From Corallium rubrum (lineage: Eukaryota; Cnidaria; Anthozoa; Scleralcyonacea; Coralliidae), in assembly GCA_964035015.1 (NCBI GenBank), contig CAXIUP010000141.1, positions 186,001-250,000 on the forward strand: a stretch of 64,000 nt of DNA. Reading direction: 5' to 3'. This document shows, piece by piece, positions 21,885-35,626 of this stretch (its first letter is position 1; the number at the start of each line of letters is the position of its first letter). A program made the position numbers and the translations under genes. The notes under the pieces were generated by a model. The model did not search any database, was not told the DNA's origin, and saw only the letters and a program-made list of their open reading frames with translations.

Positions 21885-22350
21885 AGCCGTGTTTACACGG
21901 CCAAAATGTAAGCACGCTTAAGTTAAGCGTGCTTAAAATGCGTGCGTTTACACGGGACGAGCTATATTTTTGGTTTTGGAAGCTTCGTATGGGTAGCGTG
22001 CGTCAAAGAACAACGGAAGACATCGGTACACGAGAAAGAGTAATAGCTAAAAGAAAGAAAGAAACAAAGGAACAAAGAATAGCGAGATGGAAGCTTCTAC
22101 AGCAGGGCAAAAAATGCATTTTATCGTATTAATAACACTGTATTAATAGCAAGCGTTTTTCAATCCCGTTGCGTTTACACGGCCAAGTTAAGCGCGGTTA
22201 ACTGATCGTGCTCAGTTTAATCCACCTCCTTGAGGTGGTGCAAACTAATCGCGATTAATTTACGCCGATCTGTTTACACGGACATTTTAAGCCCGCTTAA
22301 AGTCAGATGTGGCTCAGATCCCGCTTAAATTTTGGCCGTGTAAACACGAC
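21885..22350. mobile_element. 466-bp TTAA-target MITE
   Basis: It is flanked by TTAA at 21881-21884 and 22351-22354. The ends share GTGTTTACACGGCCAAAAT in inverted orientation, and further partial copies of TTTACACGG lie inside. A TTAA target is typical of piggyBac-type elements. A short basic ORF inside (RERVIAKRKKETKEQRIARW) is not recognised. Confidence 0.8.
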
Positions 22351-22612
22351 TTAAAAGTGAGAAGTGTGTTTTAACCAACTTCAAGCTAAGTGTTTTGATA
22401 TTAGACCAAACACAACTTTCAAGTGTTTCAAGATCAAATCAGGAAATGAGATAAGTTTGAGGCAAGAGTTGGCTTATTAATCCAAGTGTTTGATCACATA
22501 TATAATATATAATGCCACTCGTCGCGGCAGGTCGTGTTGTGTATCGCTCCGTGACAAGATGAGAAATTAAGAGGGTTAAGCTATTAGAATCTAACACCTC
22601 AGTTACTATATC

Positions 22613-23416
22613 ATGGCTATTAGTCTTACACGAGATTCCTTTATGATATTATGGAAAGAAGAACTATTACCAAGCATTCAGAAGCGAATACATGCTGAAA
22701 TTACGCCTATATTTGATGATATCAAGGCAGTGAAATCCAAGTGTGAAGAAATCGAAAGAAGCCAAAGGTTTCTGGCTGATAATATGACAGTGTGTTACAG
22801 TCTTTACAAAGCACGAAGAAGCAAATAGCTGAAATTGATCAAGCGGCGAAGCTACAAAGTAAAAAGATTCATGACCTAGAGAAGTCCGTAAGTGACCATA
22901 GTACTTTGATAGACGAGATTCAACAATATAGTCGAAAAGACTGTATTGAAATTACTGGTATTCCCACCCTATCACAAGACGACCCCAAGAGATTAACTAT
23001 TGAACTCGGTAGATTAATGGCACTTGAACTAACTGAACACCAAATATCGATAGCTCATAGACTGCCGCCTACCAAGAATGTGAAAGACAGGATGATAATG
23101 AAGTTTATACATCGAGATACGAGAGATGAGTTCTCCAGGCGAAAGAGTAGATTGGCCGGGAAAACAGCTAAAGATTTACCATTAATTGCTCAAGAACTGC
23201 ATGGGCACAAGAAATACCAGGAAAATTCACATTAACGAGTCTCTCACAACTTATCGCAAAAGGTTATTTGGCAGGGTAAATGCTTTTAAGAGGGAACGCC
23301 ATTTCAACTATATATGGACAATAAACGGGAAAATACTCTTGCGTGAAACTGATGTTTCGACAATATATGGATTTACCAGAGTTGAGGAATTTGAAGAGTT
23401 CGAACAAAATCGCTAA
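22613..23416 (+). pseudogene. LINE ORF1 (coiled coil, RRM-like and FP-like C-terminus)
   Basis: Three frames in succession encode an N-terminal coiled coil (IQKRIHAEITPIFDDIKAVK), a central RNA-binding region (QYSRKDCIEITGIP, then ISIAHRLP) and a C-terminal block KIHINESLTTYRKRLFGRV with NYIWTINGKILLRE. The last block resembles the baculovirus FP-protein-like domain found in many LINE ORF1 proteins. Frame breaks lie near 22795 and 23200. Confidence 0.75.
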
Positions 23417-23650
23417 ACTGAAATAGGGAGTGGTTGGACTTTGTAATGCTAATTTAAATATGTCGTAAGTTATTTTTGTTGACTGATTCAATGTTAAGTG
23501 CATGTGATATTGAATGTTTACATTTTATAATTTAACTGATAATGAACTCCGTATACTTAATGGTATATGGACCCGGGAAATTGACTTTGATACCGATCTA
23601 TACCATTTAATGACAAACCCAGATAAATTGATGAAAGAGACTCTGATAAT

Positions 23651-24695
23651 ATGCTAAATACACCTACATCTAATTACTACACTGTTCAAAAAATAAATAA
23701 GAGTCTCACAAATGCAGGGACTAAGGGCCTTTCAATATTCCACTGTAATATAAGAAGTCTACCGAAGAATATAGGTCTATTAAATGATATGCTTTATACT
23801 ATGTCAAAAAAAACAGACATTGTAGCTCTTACAGAAACTAGATTGAACGTTAACTCAACTGCTAATATTGATATTATAGGATATAATTTTTTCATAACGA
23901 TTCAGACACTGCTGCAGGAGGTGCTGGGATATATGTAGCTAATGATATAAAAGCTATTTCTAGGCCTGATATACAATTAGATATTGAGCAAGTTGAATCA
24001 TGCTGGGTCGAAATCGATCCTGGTCAAGATACTATAAGCATATCTTAATAGGTTCCATATATAAACATCCTAAAGCTAATATTGAGTTATTTACTGAGAA
24101 ACTAGATGAGTTGCTTAAACATTTAAATCAATGTAAACACCAGGTGTATATATTAGGTGATATTAATATAGACTTTTTGAAGTTTATAAATCATTTACCA
24201 ACGGAAAAATATTTAAATATACTTTACGCAAATAATTTTTTACCATTAATAACAAAACCAACCAGGTTAACCGATCATACTAAGACACTGATAGACCATA
24301 TATATACAAATAATTCGATCGATAATATTACCGCTGGGATTTGTCTTTTTGATATATCAGATCATTTACCAATATTTTGCATAATAAATACGTCAATAAA
24401 ACGAGAAAAAGTAAGACGATTATCTAGAGATTATAGTAAATTTAATAAAGAAGCTTACTTAAATGATATCAATTCAATTGATTGGAATGCTATCATAGCC
24501 GATGATAGCAATGATATCAATGAATTGACGTCTAAAGTAATAAATTTAATAACTGTGATTGCAAATAAGCATGCTCCATATAAATTAACACCACTGAGTA
24601 GAATTAAACAATTGACAAAGCCGTGGATAACAAATGGAATACTAAAATCAATAAAGTCTAAGCAAAAAATGTATTACACACACTTTCATTCTTAA
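23651..24695 (+). pseudogene. LINE ORF2 endonuclease domain
   Basis: The apurinic-type endonuclease motifs occur in order: FHCNIRSLPKN, VALTETRL, GGAGIYVAND, YILGDINIDF, LIDHIY and SDHLPIF. The frame breaks near 23900 and again near 24045. Confidence 0.85.
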
Positions 24696-25983
24696 TGACA
24701 TAAGAAAAGTTAATCAGTATAAAATATATGCAAATAAACTGAATAAAATAAAAACACAAAGTAAATGCATTATTACAAAACTAATTTTGAAAGATGTAAA
24801 GACAACCTAAAAGCAACATGGAAATTGATTGGGACTTTAATTAAACGAAAAACAAAAGGGCAGTTATGTCCAACAAGACTAGTGAGAAATAACAAAACGT
24901 ACAACACCTTTAGATATAAGAAATCAGTTTAATCAACATTTTGTTAATGTAGGTCCAAGTTTAGCAAATGTAATTGAAAACACAAATGAAAGTCCAACTA
25001 GTTTTATTCCAAATTCCCCGGCTTCAAGCTTTGTTATGACTCCAGTTCACTGGTCAAAGGTATATAAACTTTTCTCTGACCTGAAGGATAACAAAGCTTC
25101 ACTAGATGTTCCTAACAAATTGATCAAAATGGCTAGTAAGCAACTTACGATACCTTTTACGTATATTTTCAATGAATCTATTAAAACAGGTATTGTACCG
25201 GATTTGTTTAAAATATCTAGGGTTACTCCTATTTATAAAAGTGGCGCAATAACCGATTCATGCAACTACAGACCTATATCTATTTTATCAGCTTTTAGTA
25301 AAACTCTTGAACGACTTGTATATGACCAATTGATTTTGTTTTTGGAAAAAAAGAATGTTCTTTTTGAGCACCAATTTGGCTTTAGAAAAGGATATTCTAC
25401 TGAACAGGCAATTCTTGAGATTACAGATAATTTAAGAAACGCTGTTGATAGTAAACAAGTAACATGTGGTTTGTTTTTAGACTTTCCAAAAGCATTTGAT
25501 ACTGTTAATCATGAGATCCTTATTGCTAAGCTTGACAAATATGGAGTTCGGGGAAATCAACTGTCCTGGTTTAGTAATGATTTGCAAAATCGAAAACAAT
25601 ATGTTAAAATTGGACATACAGAATCTCAAATGCTTGAAATTACAAGTGGAGTTCCACAAGGCTCTACACTTGGACCACTTCTATTCCTACTTTATATAAA
25701 TGATATGCCAAATTGTTCGAAAAAACTATCATTTCGTATTTTTGCAGATGATACGAATGTTTTTTATTCATCCAATAATGTAAAAGATTTAGAGACTGTG
25801 ATGAATGAAGAGTTTAAAACTATTATTCGTTATTGTTCAGTTAATAAATTATCAGTTAATTTTAAAAAAACATTATATGGTTATTACCTCAGCTAATAAG
25901 AAAGTATCTAGAATAAAGATTGCCAATATTGAACAGAAAGATAACATAAAATATTTAGGAATCTACTTGGATGAACATCTTAA
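24696..25983 (+). pseudogene. LINE ORF2 reverse transcriptase domain
   Basis: RT blocks are present: SRVTPIYKSG, NYRPISILSAFSK, FGFRKGYSTEQA, GLFLDFPKAFDTVNH, GVPQGSTLGPLLFLLYIND, FADDTNVF and YLGIYLDEHLN. The FADD box is intact. A frame break follows an A run near 25866, and the sequence is cut at the TTAA insertion site at 25980. Confidence 0.9.
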
Positions 25984-26469
25984 CTCATTCCTGTCCGGGG
26001 GCTTCCCCAGAGGTGAATAAAATCGTCTGGCGTTAGCCAGAATAAAATACTAAAGTCCAATGCGGACAAGAAAGAGTTAAAGAGATGGTTTATAACTCAT
26101 TCCTGTCCGGGGGCTTCCCCAGAGGTGAATAAAATCGTCTGGCGTTAGCAGTGGCGTGGTGGCTCGAATATTTCAAGGGGGGCCACTGCCCAGTGCTAAA
26201 TTGGCGCCCCCAGAGATGCCAAATCCAGTTGAAAATCTGACATAAGCGAGCGCCGAAGGCGTGAGTTGTCCGCTTTCTAGGGGGGTTCGGATGCATGCTC
26301 CCCCGAAAATAATTAGTTAGAAAATAATTTTGTTCCTGGTCAAATGTCAATAACGTATAGTCAGAATATACTATAGCCTATAGGCTAAAGTTTATGCACG
26401 TTGAGCATAATATAACACTAACTTAACAGTTTTAAAAGACAACCGATTAACCGAATGCAAGTCAATTAG

Positions 26470-27108
26470 TCAAAGTAGAGCTTTTGACAGTTCGGGAGAA
26501 AGCTTTGCGTACAAGTTGATGAGACGGTCTTTATCGCATTTGAGCAAAATTTTACGCTCGATTGTCATTGAAAGCAACGATTCAAGTCTCTCCTGAACCA
26601 TGGACGAACGAATTCGAGTCTTCACCCTCTTGAGTGCAGAAAATGAACGCTCTGCAGTCGACGAACTGACCGGGATGGCCACAGCAATAGCATAAACGCG
26701 ACAGAGAGTTGGATACGCATCAACCAAACTGTAATCTGGGTTACAAAGGAGTGAAAGAGCTTCAGAGAAAGATGGAACTTTTTTCTTCGTTTGTTTTTCA
26801 GCTTCCTTGGTGCCGCTGTCGCTCTGCTCGATATCTGGCGTGCTTGATACTTCGTCGTCGTCGTTGATTCTTGGTTGTTGCCAAGTCACACTGGGGGAGT
26901 CGTGCATTTGCTCCACGCATCTGAGAATTCGCTCCGGTTCTTTACGTAATTCATTAAGCTCATCAATCGCGCTTTCGACCATACCCAAAGCTTTTCCAAA
27001 ATCTACATCGACGCGTTGTAAATATCGGCTTAGCGGACCAGTGGACGCGAATATTTCTCGAAAGAGGTACGCGGTAGCCAGAAACTGCTTTGTTTGAATC
27101 GTCGTCAA
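26470..27108 (-). pseudogene. hAT transposase, C-terminal dimerisation part
   Basis: The continuation in a shifted frame ends with the hAT dimerisation signature: YAIAVAIPVSSSTAERSFSA, then LKRVKTRIRSSM and ERLESLLSM. One frame break near 27110 separates it from the main frame. Confidence 0.9.
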
Positions 27109-29036
27109 TAAGCCAGCGCCCGCGTTTTCCGTGGGTTTCCCTCAAATGCAGCGTCGAAAGCAACGGTTTCCAGGACACTTAAAATGCAGTCGTAACGAGA
27201 GAGAAGGACCTTTAGACAAAACTCACGCGAATGCCAACGAACAGTATTGAGTCTCTTTAGAGAGAGGACTTTCAGGTTGTCTTCCCGTTGGACAGCTTCG
27301 AACAAGTCATGGATTTTTTGTGTCTTACTAAAGAGAACGTACAAGGCTTCGGGGTCGCTGAAGAGGCTTATTACTGGAACAGAAACACTTGCCGAGTCGG
27401 ACAAAACAAGATTAAGCGTATGCGCATAACAGTGGACAAAAGCAACATGCTTTCCAACTTTCTCCTTGATGATCGCTTGCAAACCGTTGTAGCAACCGCT
27501 CATATTCGCTGCGCCGTCGTATGTTTGTGCTACAAGATTATCAAACGACACACCTTTCGAGACAAGTGTTTCTGAGATTAGATTGTATAGTTCCATTGCT
27601 TTTGTACCCGAAGCTCTTTTGCATGACAACAGGTGCTCGGAACATTTGCCAATACGATTAACGATCCTTGCGCAAATACTACCACCCCGGATGTCAGTCA
27701 CCACGAGCAGCTTGTCGGCTATTAATGCCCATGCTTTGCAATTACCGATTTCTTTGACAATTTGTGAGGCGATTTCTTTACCAATAATGTTGATCACATT
27801 ATTCTGTGTATCGTTGCTGAGGAAAGTTAGTTTCGAACCCCGTCCTTTGGCGCCCTTTTTCCCGCCCTTTCTTCTTCTCAACAAAGCTTGTTGATTTCTA
27901 ACCTGTTCAAGATGGTTGTCAATTGTAACGTCGTAGATTGATAGGTAATTCAGCGACTCTAAAAAATTTCCTTTATTTGCTTCTGGGCCATCAGTTAGCG
28001 ACTCTCGATGCCCTCTGAAAGCAAGTCCCTGCTTTCCCAAATATACAACAGTGTCGACGACGCGTTTCATAATACTGCGGTTTTCTACGACTTCTCTCTT
28101 GCGACGCAAAATTTCGCTCTTTTCTTGTTGCTCCAGGCACGACTCGATTGATCGTCCTTGCATAAAGAGAACTTGCGCAATCTTGGCATTTATATGACTT
28201 TCGGACCTTTCGTGCTTTGTGATGTCACTGTACTGCTTCTTCCAGTTCGAGTACCCAGCATTCGTAAAAGCATTTCCTTGGTTGTGGCGCAGGTTTTCAC
28301 CTCTTAAACATTCATCTGAAAATAGGAGACATGGGAGGCAGAATAGACAATCCTTACTAAGCGAGTATGAAAGCCATTTGCGCATACTTTGATCTTCGTG
28401 AAAGAATACCGTCTGCGAGCAGTACCGGTTACGTTCTCCAATTTTCGTTTTTCTCTCAGACAAAACGGATTCGGGTGGCTGACAAGGTTTACTTTTACAA
28501 AGCTTTTCTTTATCCTCTATACTGAACTTCACGCCAACAAGTAATGCGGGGTCAGTGGTCTCATTCTCTCCATCATTTACGAGTGCTGGATTTCTCGGGA
28601 GCATGCACTGTTCGATGATAATTGTGTCTTCTGACTCTTCTTCGGACAATCCAGATTCTTGAACTTCCATCTCGTCATCTTGAACATTCCCATCACTAAC
28701 TTCGCTCTCGTTATCAAATACTGGAAGATTTACAGGATCTTGAACCACCTCGACTTCATCTTCTATGTCGTTTTCGTCATCCACATCACATGGCTTGTCT
28801 GGGCTTGCACCATCCTTTAGATGTTTGCCTTCCTCGTCTTCTATGTCTCCTGCAGCATTTATAGGCTCTTGAGCATTACTGGAAGCATTGTCTTCATGTG
28901 ATGATTTGCTTGATGTTGTGAAATGGCTTTTCATGAACGATCCAAGTCTTTCGTTTTCTTCCTTCCTTGCTTGGCTTGCCTTTCTGTTCTCTGCACCTGA
29001 TTTTTTTCGTTTTCGGCTTTTGTTGGTGTTTTCCAT
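27105..29036 (-). pseudogene. hAT transposase (zinc-finger MYM1-like), N-terminal and core part
   Basis: A 643-codon frame has a basic start (ENTNKSRKRKKSG) and a long acidic region (about residues 60-150). A TTF/MYM-type zinc-finger region with CLFCLPCLLF lies around residues 230-240. The transposase core contains TYDGAANMSG, FVHCYAHTLNLVLSD and TVRWHSRE. The expected D-E-T-T-D box after WALIAD reads KLLVVTDIRGG, so the first catalytic region is divergent. The frame then runs into a stop at 27105 while the homologous sequence continues in another frame. Confidence 0.9.
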
Positions 29037-29261
29037 TCTAACTGTTGCATGCTAGACGTGGAATGAATACTTTATTTCGTATTATTACAATTATAGTCAG
29101 GTTGTAATTAATATATTATACGACATAAGTCAAGATTTTTACTAGTAGTAATCAAAGTTGAAGTATGCTCGAACAAAAGTTAAAAAAACCAACACAGCTT
29201 TCTGATATCATAATTTCTGATAGCCTGACCTTAATTATAAAATAACTTCATTCATGTTTTA

Positions 29262-29374
29262 TAACTCATCCTATTCGCCTCAGGCTTAGTGGATATTGGG
29301 GAATAATACGGGATTAATACCCTCGGTTATAATTCCCCAATATTCACTTTGCCTTCGGCGAATAACCGTTAATT
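29262..29374. repeat. Hairpin inside the hAT 5' region
   Basis: The arms GATATTGGGGAAT and ATTCCCCAATATT with outer TATTCGCC/GGCGAATA form an imperfect palindrome upstream of the transposase start. Confidence 0.6.
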
Positions 29375-29706
29375 AAAGAAAATACAGAGAATATACGTTA
29401 AATACTTAAATATTACTTAGTACTTACTGTTCACTTTGTCTGTCTTGACACGGCTAAGCACTGTAGACTGTACTGTAGTCCTTGCCTCCTTGACCTTGGC
29501 GAGAAAACCAGACGATAGTTCCACTCGTACGTATAATGAGTTCTTCTCGAGTTTTGAAAACAATAACTTAACCAATAACCATATGTCCATATGTTTCTGT
29601 CTTAACGAGCCGCCCTTATATAGTGTCTCGTCTAAGATATTTTAGATCATTATATAATGTCTATAATCAGATATTACTTGATCTACTATTTATAGCTCAT
29701 TAGCTC

Positions 29707-29770
29707 AAGCTTACGCAAGCGTGAAGCTTACGTAAGCGTGAAGCTTACGCAAGCGTGAAGCTTACGCAAG
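29707..29770 (+). repeat. Four subterminal 17-bp repeats of the hAT element
   Basis: AGCTTACGCAAGCGTGA is repeated about four times, the second copy with one change and the last one cut short. Subterminal repeats of this sort are usual transposase-binding candidates in hAT elements. Confidence 0.7.
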
Positions 29771-30074
29771 TGTTCTAAAGCCTAGAATGTTCTGACGTGT
29801 TCTGTCGCACGTCACAATTTCAATAATCATAAAAATAGATCAATGAATACATACAGTACCGCGTTATATTGTTTTAGAATTTTTATTCCAGAATTTAAAT
29901 TTTACACACTAATCCAGGGCCTTCTTGGTAATTTTGGCGCCCACCGTCCGTGTCGGCGCCCCTCTTGAAACCATCGCTGGGGGGGCCATGGCCCCCCGGC
30001 CCCCCCGGCCACCACGCCACTGGGCGTTAGCCAGAATAAAATACTAAAGACCAATGCGTACAAGAAAGAGTTAA

Positions 30075-30657
30075 TTGGGAATATCAAATAAAACATATAA
30101 ATAACAAAATTGCTAAGAATATAGGAATTATATATAAACTTAGGTATTACCTTGATTTTAATATGTTAAAGCAACTCTACTATACACTTGTATATCCATA
30201 TCTTAATTATGGCCTCATGAGTTGGGGCAATACATATACATCAAAGTTGGCGAAGATAAGAACTAAGCAAAACAGATGTATTAGAAATATATGCTTTGCA
30301 CATCATAGAGAAAATGCTACACCATATTATAATATTCTTGGAATTTTAAGACTTGATAATATATTTAAATTACGAATAGCTGAATTTAGTTATAAAATTA
30401 TAAATATGCAGTCAAATATCCCACGGATCTTCTCGCAGTCTGCTGTACCAGCTGCTAATCAGCATACTTACAACACTAGATATGCTGCCAAAATGAACTT
30501 TGTTAGACCAAAAGTTAGAACTAATTATGGAATGCATACTTTTAAATTTGTTTCATCAAAAATTTGGGAATCAATTGATATAGACATTAAACAACTGTCA
30601 ACTATCGCTCTATTTAAGAGAAGATATAAAACAGTTCTTCTCAACAGCCAAATATAA
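30075..30657 (+). pseudogene. LINE ORF2 C-terminal region
   Basis: The region resumes directly after the insertion with WEYQIKHI and continues YYTLVYPYLNYGLMSWGN, then KLAKIRTKQNRCIR and ATPYYNILGIL, to a TAA stop. This is the usual region after the RT in CR1/L2-type elements. Confidence 0.88.
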
Positions 30658-30975
30658 GTAACCTGTGGGTGGACTACTTGCTTAGTCTACACGCAGGTTA
30701 AATATACTATATCTATACAACTAAGTAGTAACGGATTATTTTATTATTAATAAATTATCTTTCTAGCTTAACCTCCTCCTTTATATAACAAAAAATGTTG
30801 CAGTGGTCAACTCGAAAGCCTCGGCTACTTTGACCTCTGCGCACACTTAATAAATTATTAAAACTTTCTTTATTATTCTACTTTTGTAAATTTATTTAAT
30901 CTGTGTATTTGTAAATAATGAAATAGTGCAATAAAAACTTTGAAACTTGAAACTTGAAAAAAAACACCTGAAAAT

Positions 30976-31447
30976 AACGTTATGAACAGAATAGCGTTCA
31001 AGACATCAAATACTGTTAACAGATAATGTGTTTCAGCTGTTGCAATGACAACGTTTCAAAATTGCGTAGATTTACATTTAATTCAATTTATTTCATAAAC
31101 GAGTTCGGTGTGCTCGAAATTTTTTTGCATTAAAACATTTCTTTAAATTTAAGCAATCAATAGGCAGATTTTAAAAAAATTTGTAGATCCAATTTTTTTT
31201 ATCGAAGATGTAAAAAAACTATTTTTCAAAAAAAATTTGATCTACAGAATTTTTAAAAAATCTTACTATTGATTACTTAAATTTAAAGAAATGTTTCAGT
31301 GGAAAAAAAATTGGGGTCACCGAACTCGCTTGGAATAAATTGAAATTAAATGTAAATTTACGGCCATTTTGAAATGTAAACGACTGAAACACATAATCTG
31401 TTAACAGTATTTAATATCTTGAGCGTTATTCTATGCATAATTACGTT
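30976..31447. repeat. Foldback element of about 470 bp
   Basis: Imperfect inverted arms of about 200 bp (AACGTTATGAACAGAATAGC at the left, with its complement at the right) surround a short A/T-rich loop near 31200-31240. It abuts the LINE tail and has no ORF. Confidence 0.75.
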
Positions 31448-31566
31448 AGTTTCACTCTTTTCGAAAACATTTCATGAGCACATTCTAAGCTTGAAACTTG
31501 CATTTTTTCAACTTTTGAAGAAACAGTAGGGAGCCACCTTAAGTTCTTTTAGTATATCTGATTGGC

Positions 31567-33236
<1,670 letters not shown>

Positions 33237-33473
33237 CAGTGGTGTAACTCCTATGTATTCTACCTCGTAAAAGCCGAGGCATCATAACTCAGGGGGGGGG
33301 GGGGCACCCTGAGATTTGATTTGAAGAAAACACTAGAAACCTTAATATTCATCTCTAAAAAGCCTGTAAAGGCTAAAATGCCCAGGTTACCAGAGCCCCC
33401 AGGGTTTTTCACCCTCTAAGCTCCCTTGAAATCAGCCTTCTTGATTTCTGTATAATAAAGCACATCATGTTCA

Positions 33474-33939
33474 CAAGGCTCAAAATAATGGCCGGTACTG
33501 GTCAATGACCACCCAAATAACACCAGTCATTTTAACCGGTCATATTACTTGTAATTAATTTTATTACTTCCATTTGAAGGAACTTAAAATGATTGTAGAC
33601 CCGTTTCATATGTCTGATATATATTGAAGTGAACTATGCATGCATTTCCTTTTTATGACAAACGTTCATATCAGTACTAGCTTATATATATATAGTGTAG
33701 AATATACTTTACATGTTTTTTTGTGTTGTGTTGTGTTGTGTTGTGTTGTGTTGTGTTGTGTTGTGTTACAGTTTGTTTGGTTTTTTGTTGTTTTTTTGTT
33801 TTTTGTTGGGTTGCTTTTTTTTTTGGGGGGGGGGGGACATCATGAAATTTGACTGGTCAAAAATCACCTTTGCCCGGTCACAATTGGAACTGACCAGTCA
33901 CCATGACCGGTGTAACATGAAACATTATTTTGAGCCCTG
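33474..33939. mobile_element. TCAAAATAAT-ended MITE nested in the hAT-type element
   Basis: The ends CAAGGCTCAAAATAATGG and CATTATTTTGAGCCCTG are inverted, flanked by TGTTCA on the left and TGTTCATA on the right. Internal GACCGGT/ACCGGTC copies and a GTGTT pentamer array are present. Confidence 0.65.
33719..33768 (+). repeat. (TGTGT)n pentanucleotide array
   Basis: About nine copies of GTGTT in a row are followed by a T/G-rich stretch and a G run at 33824-33836. Confidence 0.9.
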
Positions 33940-34264
33940 TGTTCATAATTTATGCTTCTGGACACAGGTGCTTTTTAAGAAACCCATTAAAAATTGGCCT
34001 CTAAATGACTACCAAAAGGCTCATATTGCCAGGGCTTCATGGGGGCTCCACCCCCTGGGACCCAACGGCAGTGTTGCCCCTGGACCTCTCAAGGGGACCT
34101 AGCTCCCCCTGCCTTGGGAGCACCCACTCCAGTTTGGACCATGGGCACCCTAGCACAAGCTTACACCACTGTATATATCTGAACTGTTGTTGTCAGAGGT
34201 CCAGTAAGGGCCCATTCTCATTGGCCCAGTGTTACTATAGGAGGAAGTGGCAAAAGTGATTTTT

Positions 34265-34360
34265 TTAATCAAATAACTCCATTGTGCAGGAATCGAATGC
34301 AGGTTGCAGACTTAACTGCTGTATGTAGCACCAAGAGTCCAACACCCCAGCAAATCATGC
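34265..34360 (-). repeat. Possible tRNA-derived SINE relic
   Basis: On the minus strand GGTGTTGGACTCTTGGTGCT is followed by GCATTCGATTCCTGC, a B-box-like sequence. The A-box is weak and the stems are poor, so this is a tentative call. Confidence 0.35.
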
Positions 34361-35626
34361 TAATATGTAATAATGGTAAACTAAAAGCATTTATATATAT
34401 AGCATATGAAATGGTTATGCACTAGTCAGAGTAAACCCATCCACCCTCACCCCATGACATAGGTTTAGGTTAGTTCTGAATAGCTTGCAAAAATTAACAA
34501 ATGCCATCCCATGTGGGACAATATTTTGTACAAAATGACAGAAAATGCCCCACACCCTAAGGAAAAATACAAGTTAATTGTATGATTGAATTTCTCTTTT
34601 GCTGATGGAATTAGTATAATTACCAGATTTAATACAGAAACTGGATTCAAGGTTATGTTGGTTTACTTTATGTAGGTGCTAATAAAAAATAAAATATTAA
34701 GTTCAAAGTTTTGTCAACAAGACAACTGAAAATATAAAATGTATTGTCTTCAAAAAATACATTGGTATTATAAATGCTGAAAAAGTGCAATATAATTATA
34801 TAGATACTACTAGTAAAACAACACCCTTTGATCTGGGAAAATATATATTTTGAATAACCCCTTGATAATGTAGCTTACATGAGTGGAATATTGTGAAAAC
34901 AAGGTCGTCACTCTAAATATTGTCATGTCTTTCTGCATGACACTTTTTAGACAAGTAGTTTAAACTCGTAGTTATCTTACAGGGGGGGAGGGGTTTGCAG
35001 CCTATAAATTATCAAAATTTACTGGAAAACGTGTTATAGTCCTTGTTCAACCTTCTCAATCCTTTGGTACTTCCTACGGCACTGTAAATCTGAGAGGCCA
35101 GAAGACAATTATATACTTTAGAAGCAAATTATGTACATGTATAGTTAGGACAACATCAAATTTATATTGTATATGCATATGAAGAAATATCATAATTTAT
35201 ATCAAGTCTGCTCATCAAGACTATAGACAAAATCACAACAAGGATACTTTCTTAGTTTATCATACACACATACATAGTATAAGGATTGTTTACCATGACA
35301 CTCAAGCCAATAAAAAAAGACCATAAAAAAGACCATATATACTAGTTATACTACATATTAAGTGCATTCTAGTTGTGCATTCTAGTATAAAAGTTCAGCA
35401 ACTGGTATTTTTACTTTCTTTCAAACTTTGACACAGCCTGGTTTTATAAGCGTCAAATGTTACTGAATCAATTATTTTGACGACACACAACATGTACTGA
35501 TGTAACAATTAATAATAAAATGTTACAAATCAACAAATTATAAGTGCAGGGCAAAGAAAAAACAAGTTTTATTATACAGCCTAAAATACATTTTAAAATA
35601 TCCAGCTTTTGTCACGAATTGCGTTT
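34361..35626. other. No gene recognised
   Basis: The stretch is AT-rich with no ORF above background and no palindrome comparable to its neighbours. A short G run at 34983-34993 is the only compositional feature. Confidence 0.4.

Larger units (their letters stand above)
26149..30022 (-). mobile_element. hAT DNA transposon, 3.9 kb
   Basis: The terminal inverted repeats CAGTGGCGTGGTGGC are flanked by an exact 8-bp target duplication GGCGTTAG (26141-26148 and 30023-30030), the hallmark of hAT elements. The minus-strand transposase gene occupies 26470-29036. Subterminal 17-bp repeats lie near 29707-29770. Confidence 0.95.
25984..30070 (+). mobile_element. Two-unit TTAA-flanked minisatellite inserted in the LINE, itself split by a hAT element
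   Basis: TTAA lies at 25980-25983 and 30071-30074, and bringing the flanks together restores the LINE reading frame. Unit 1 (25984-26076) ends GACAAGAAAGAG. Unit 2 starts near 26092 and is interrupted at 26149-30022. Each unit holds GAATAAAATCGTCTGGCG, the hairpin TCTGGCGTTAGCCAGA and ATAAAATACTAAAG. Confidence 0.85.
22355..30960 (+). mobile_element. CR1/L2-type LINE, decayed and interrupted
   Basis: Two ORFs are present: an RNA-binding ORF1 and an ORF2 with apurinic-type endonuclease and reverse transcriptase. The 3' end is a short repeat of AACTTGAA followed by A-rich sequence near 30950. The 5' boundary is uncertain (22355 is an upper bound set by the neighbouring MITE). The LINE is split at 25980-30074 by a TTAA-flanked insertion, and at least five further frame breaks make it a pseudogene. 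Confidence 0.85.
33237..34171. mobile_element. Non-autonomous hAT-type element
   Basis: The ends CAGTGGTGTAA and TTACACCACTG are terminal inverted repeats. The 8-bp flanks CGTATATC and TATATATC agree at six positions. It contains no transposase and is interrupted by the element at 33474-33939. Confidence 0.65.

Noticed and set aside
21955..22130. Transposase fragment inside the TTAA MITE (basic K/R-rich frame)
   Set aside because: The stretch is short and low in complexity, and no transposase motif could be recognised.
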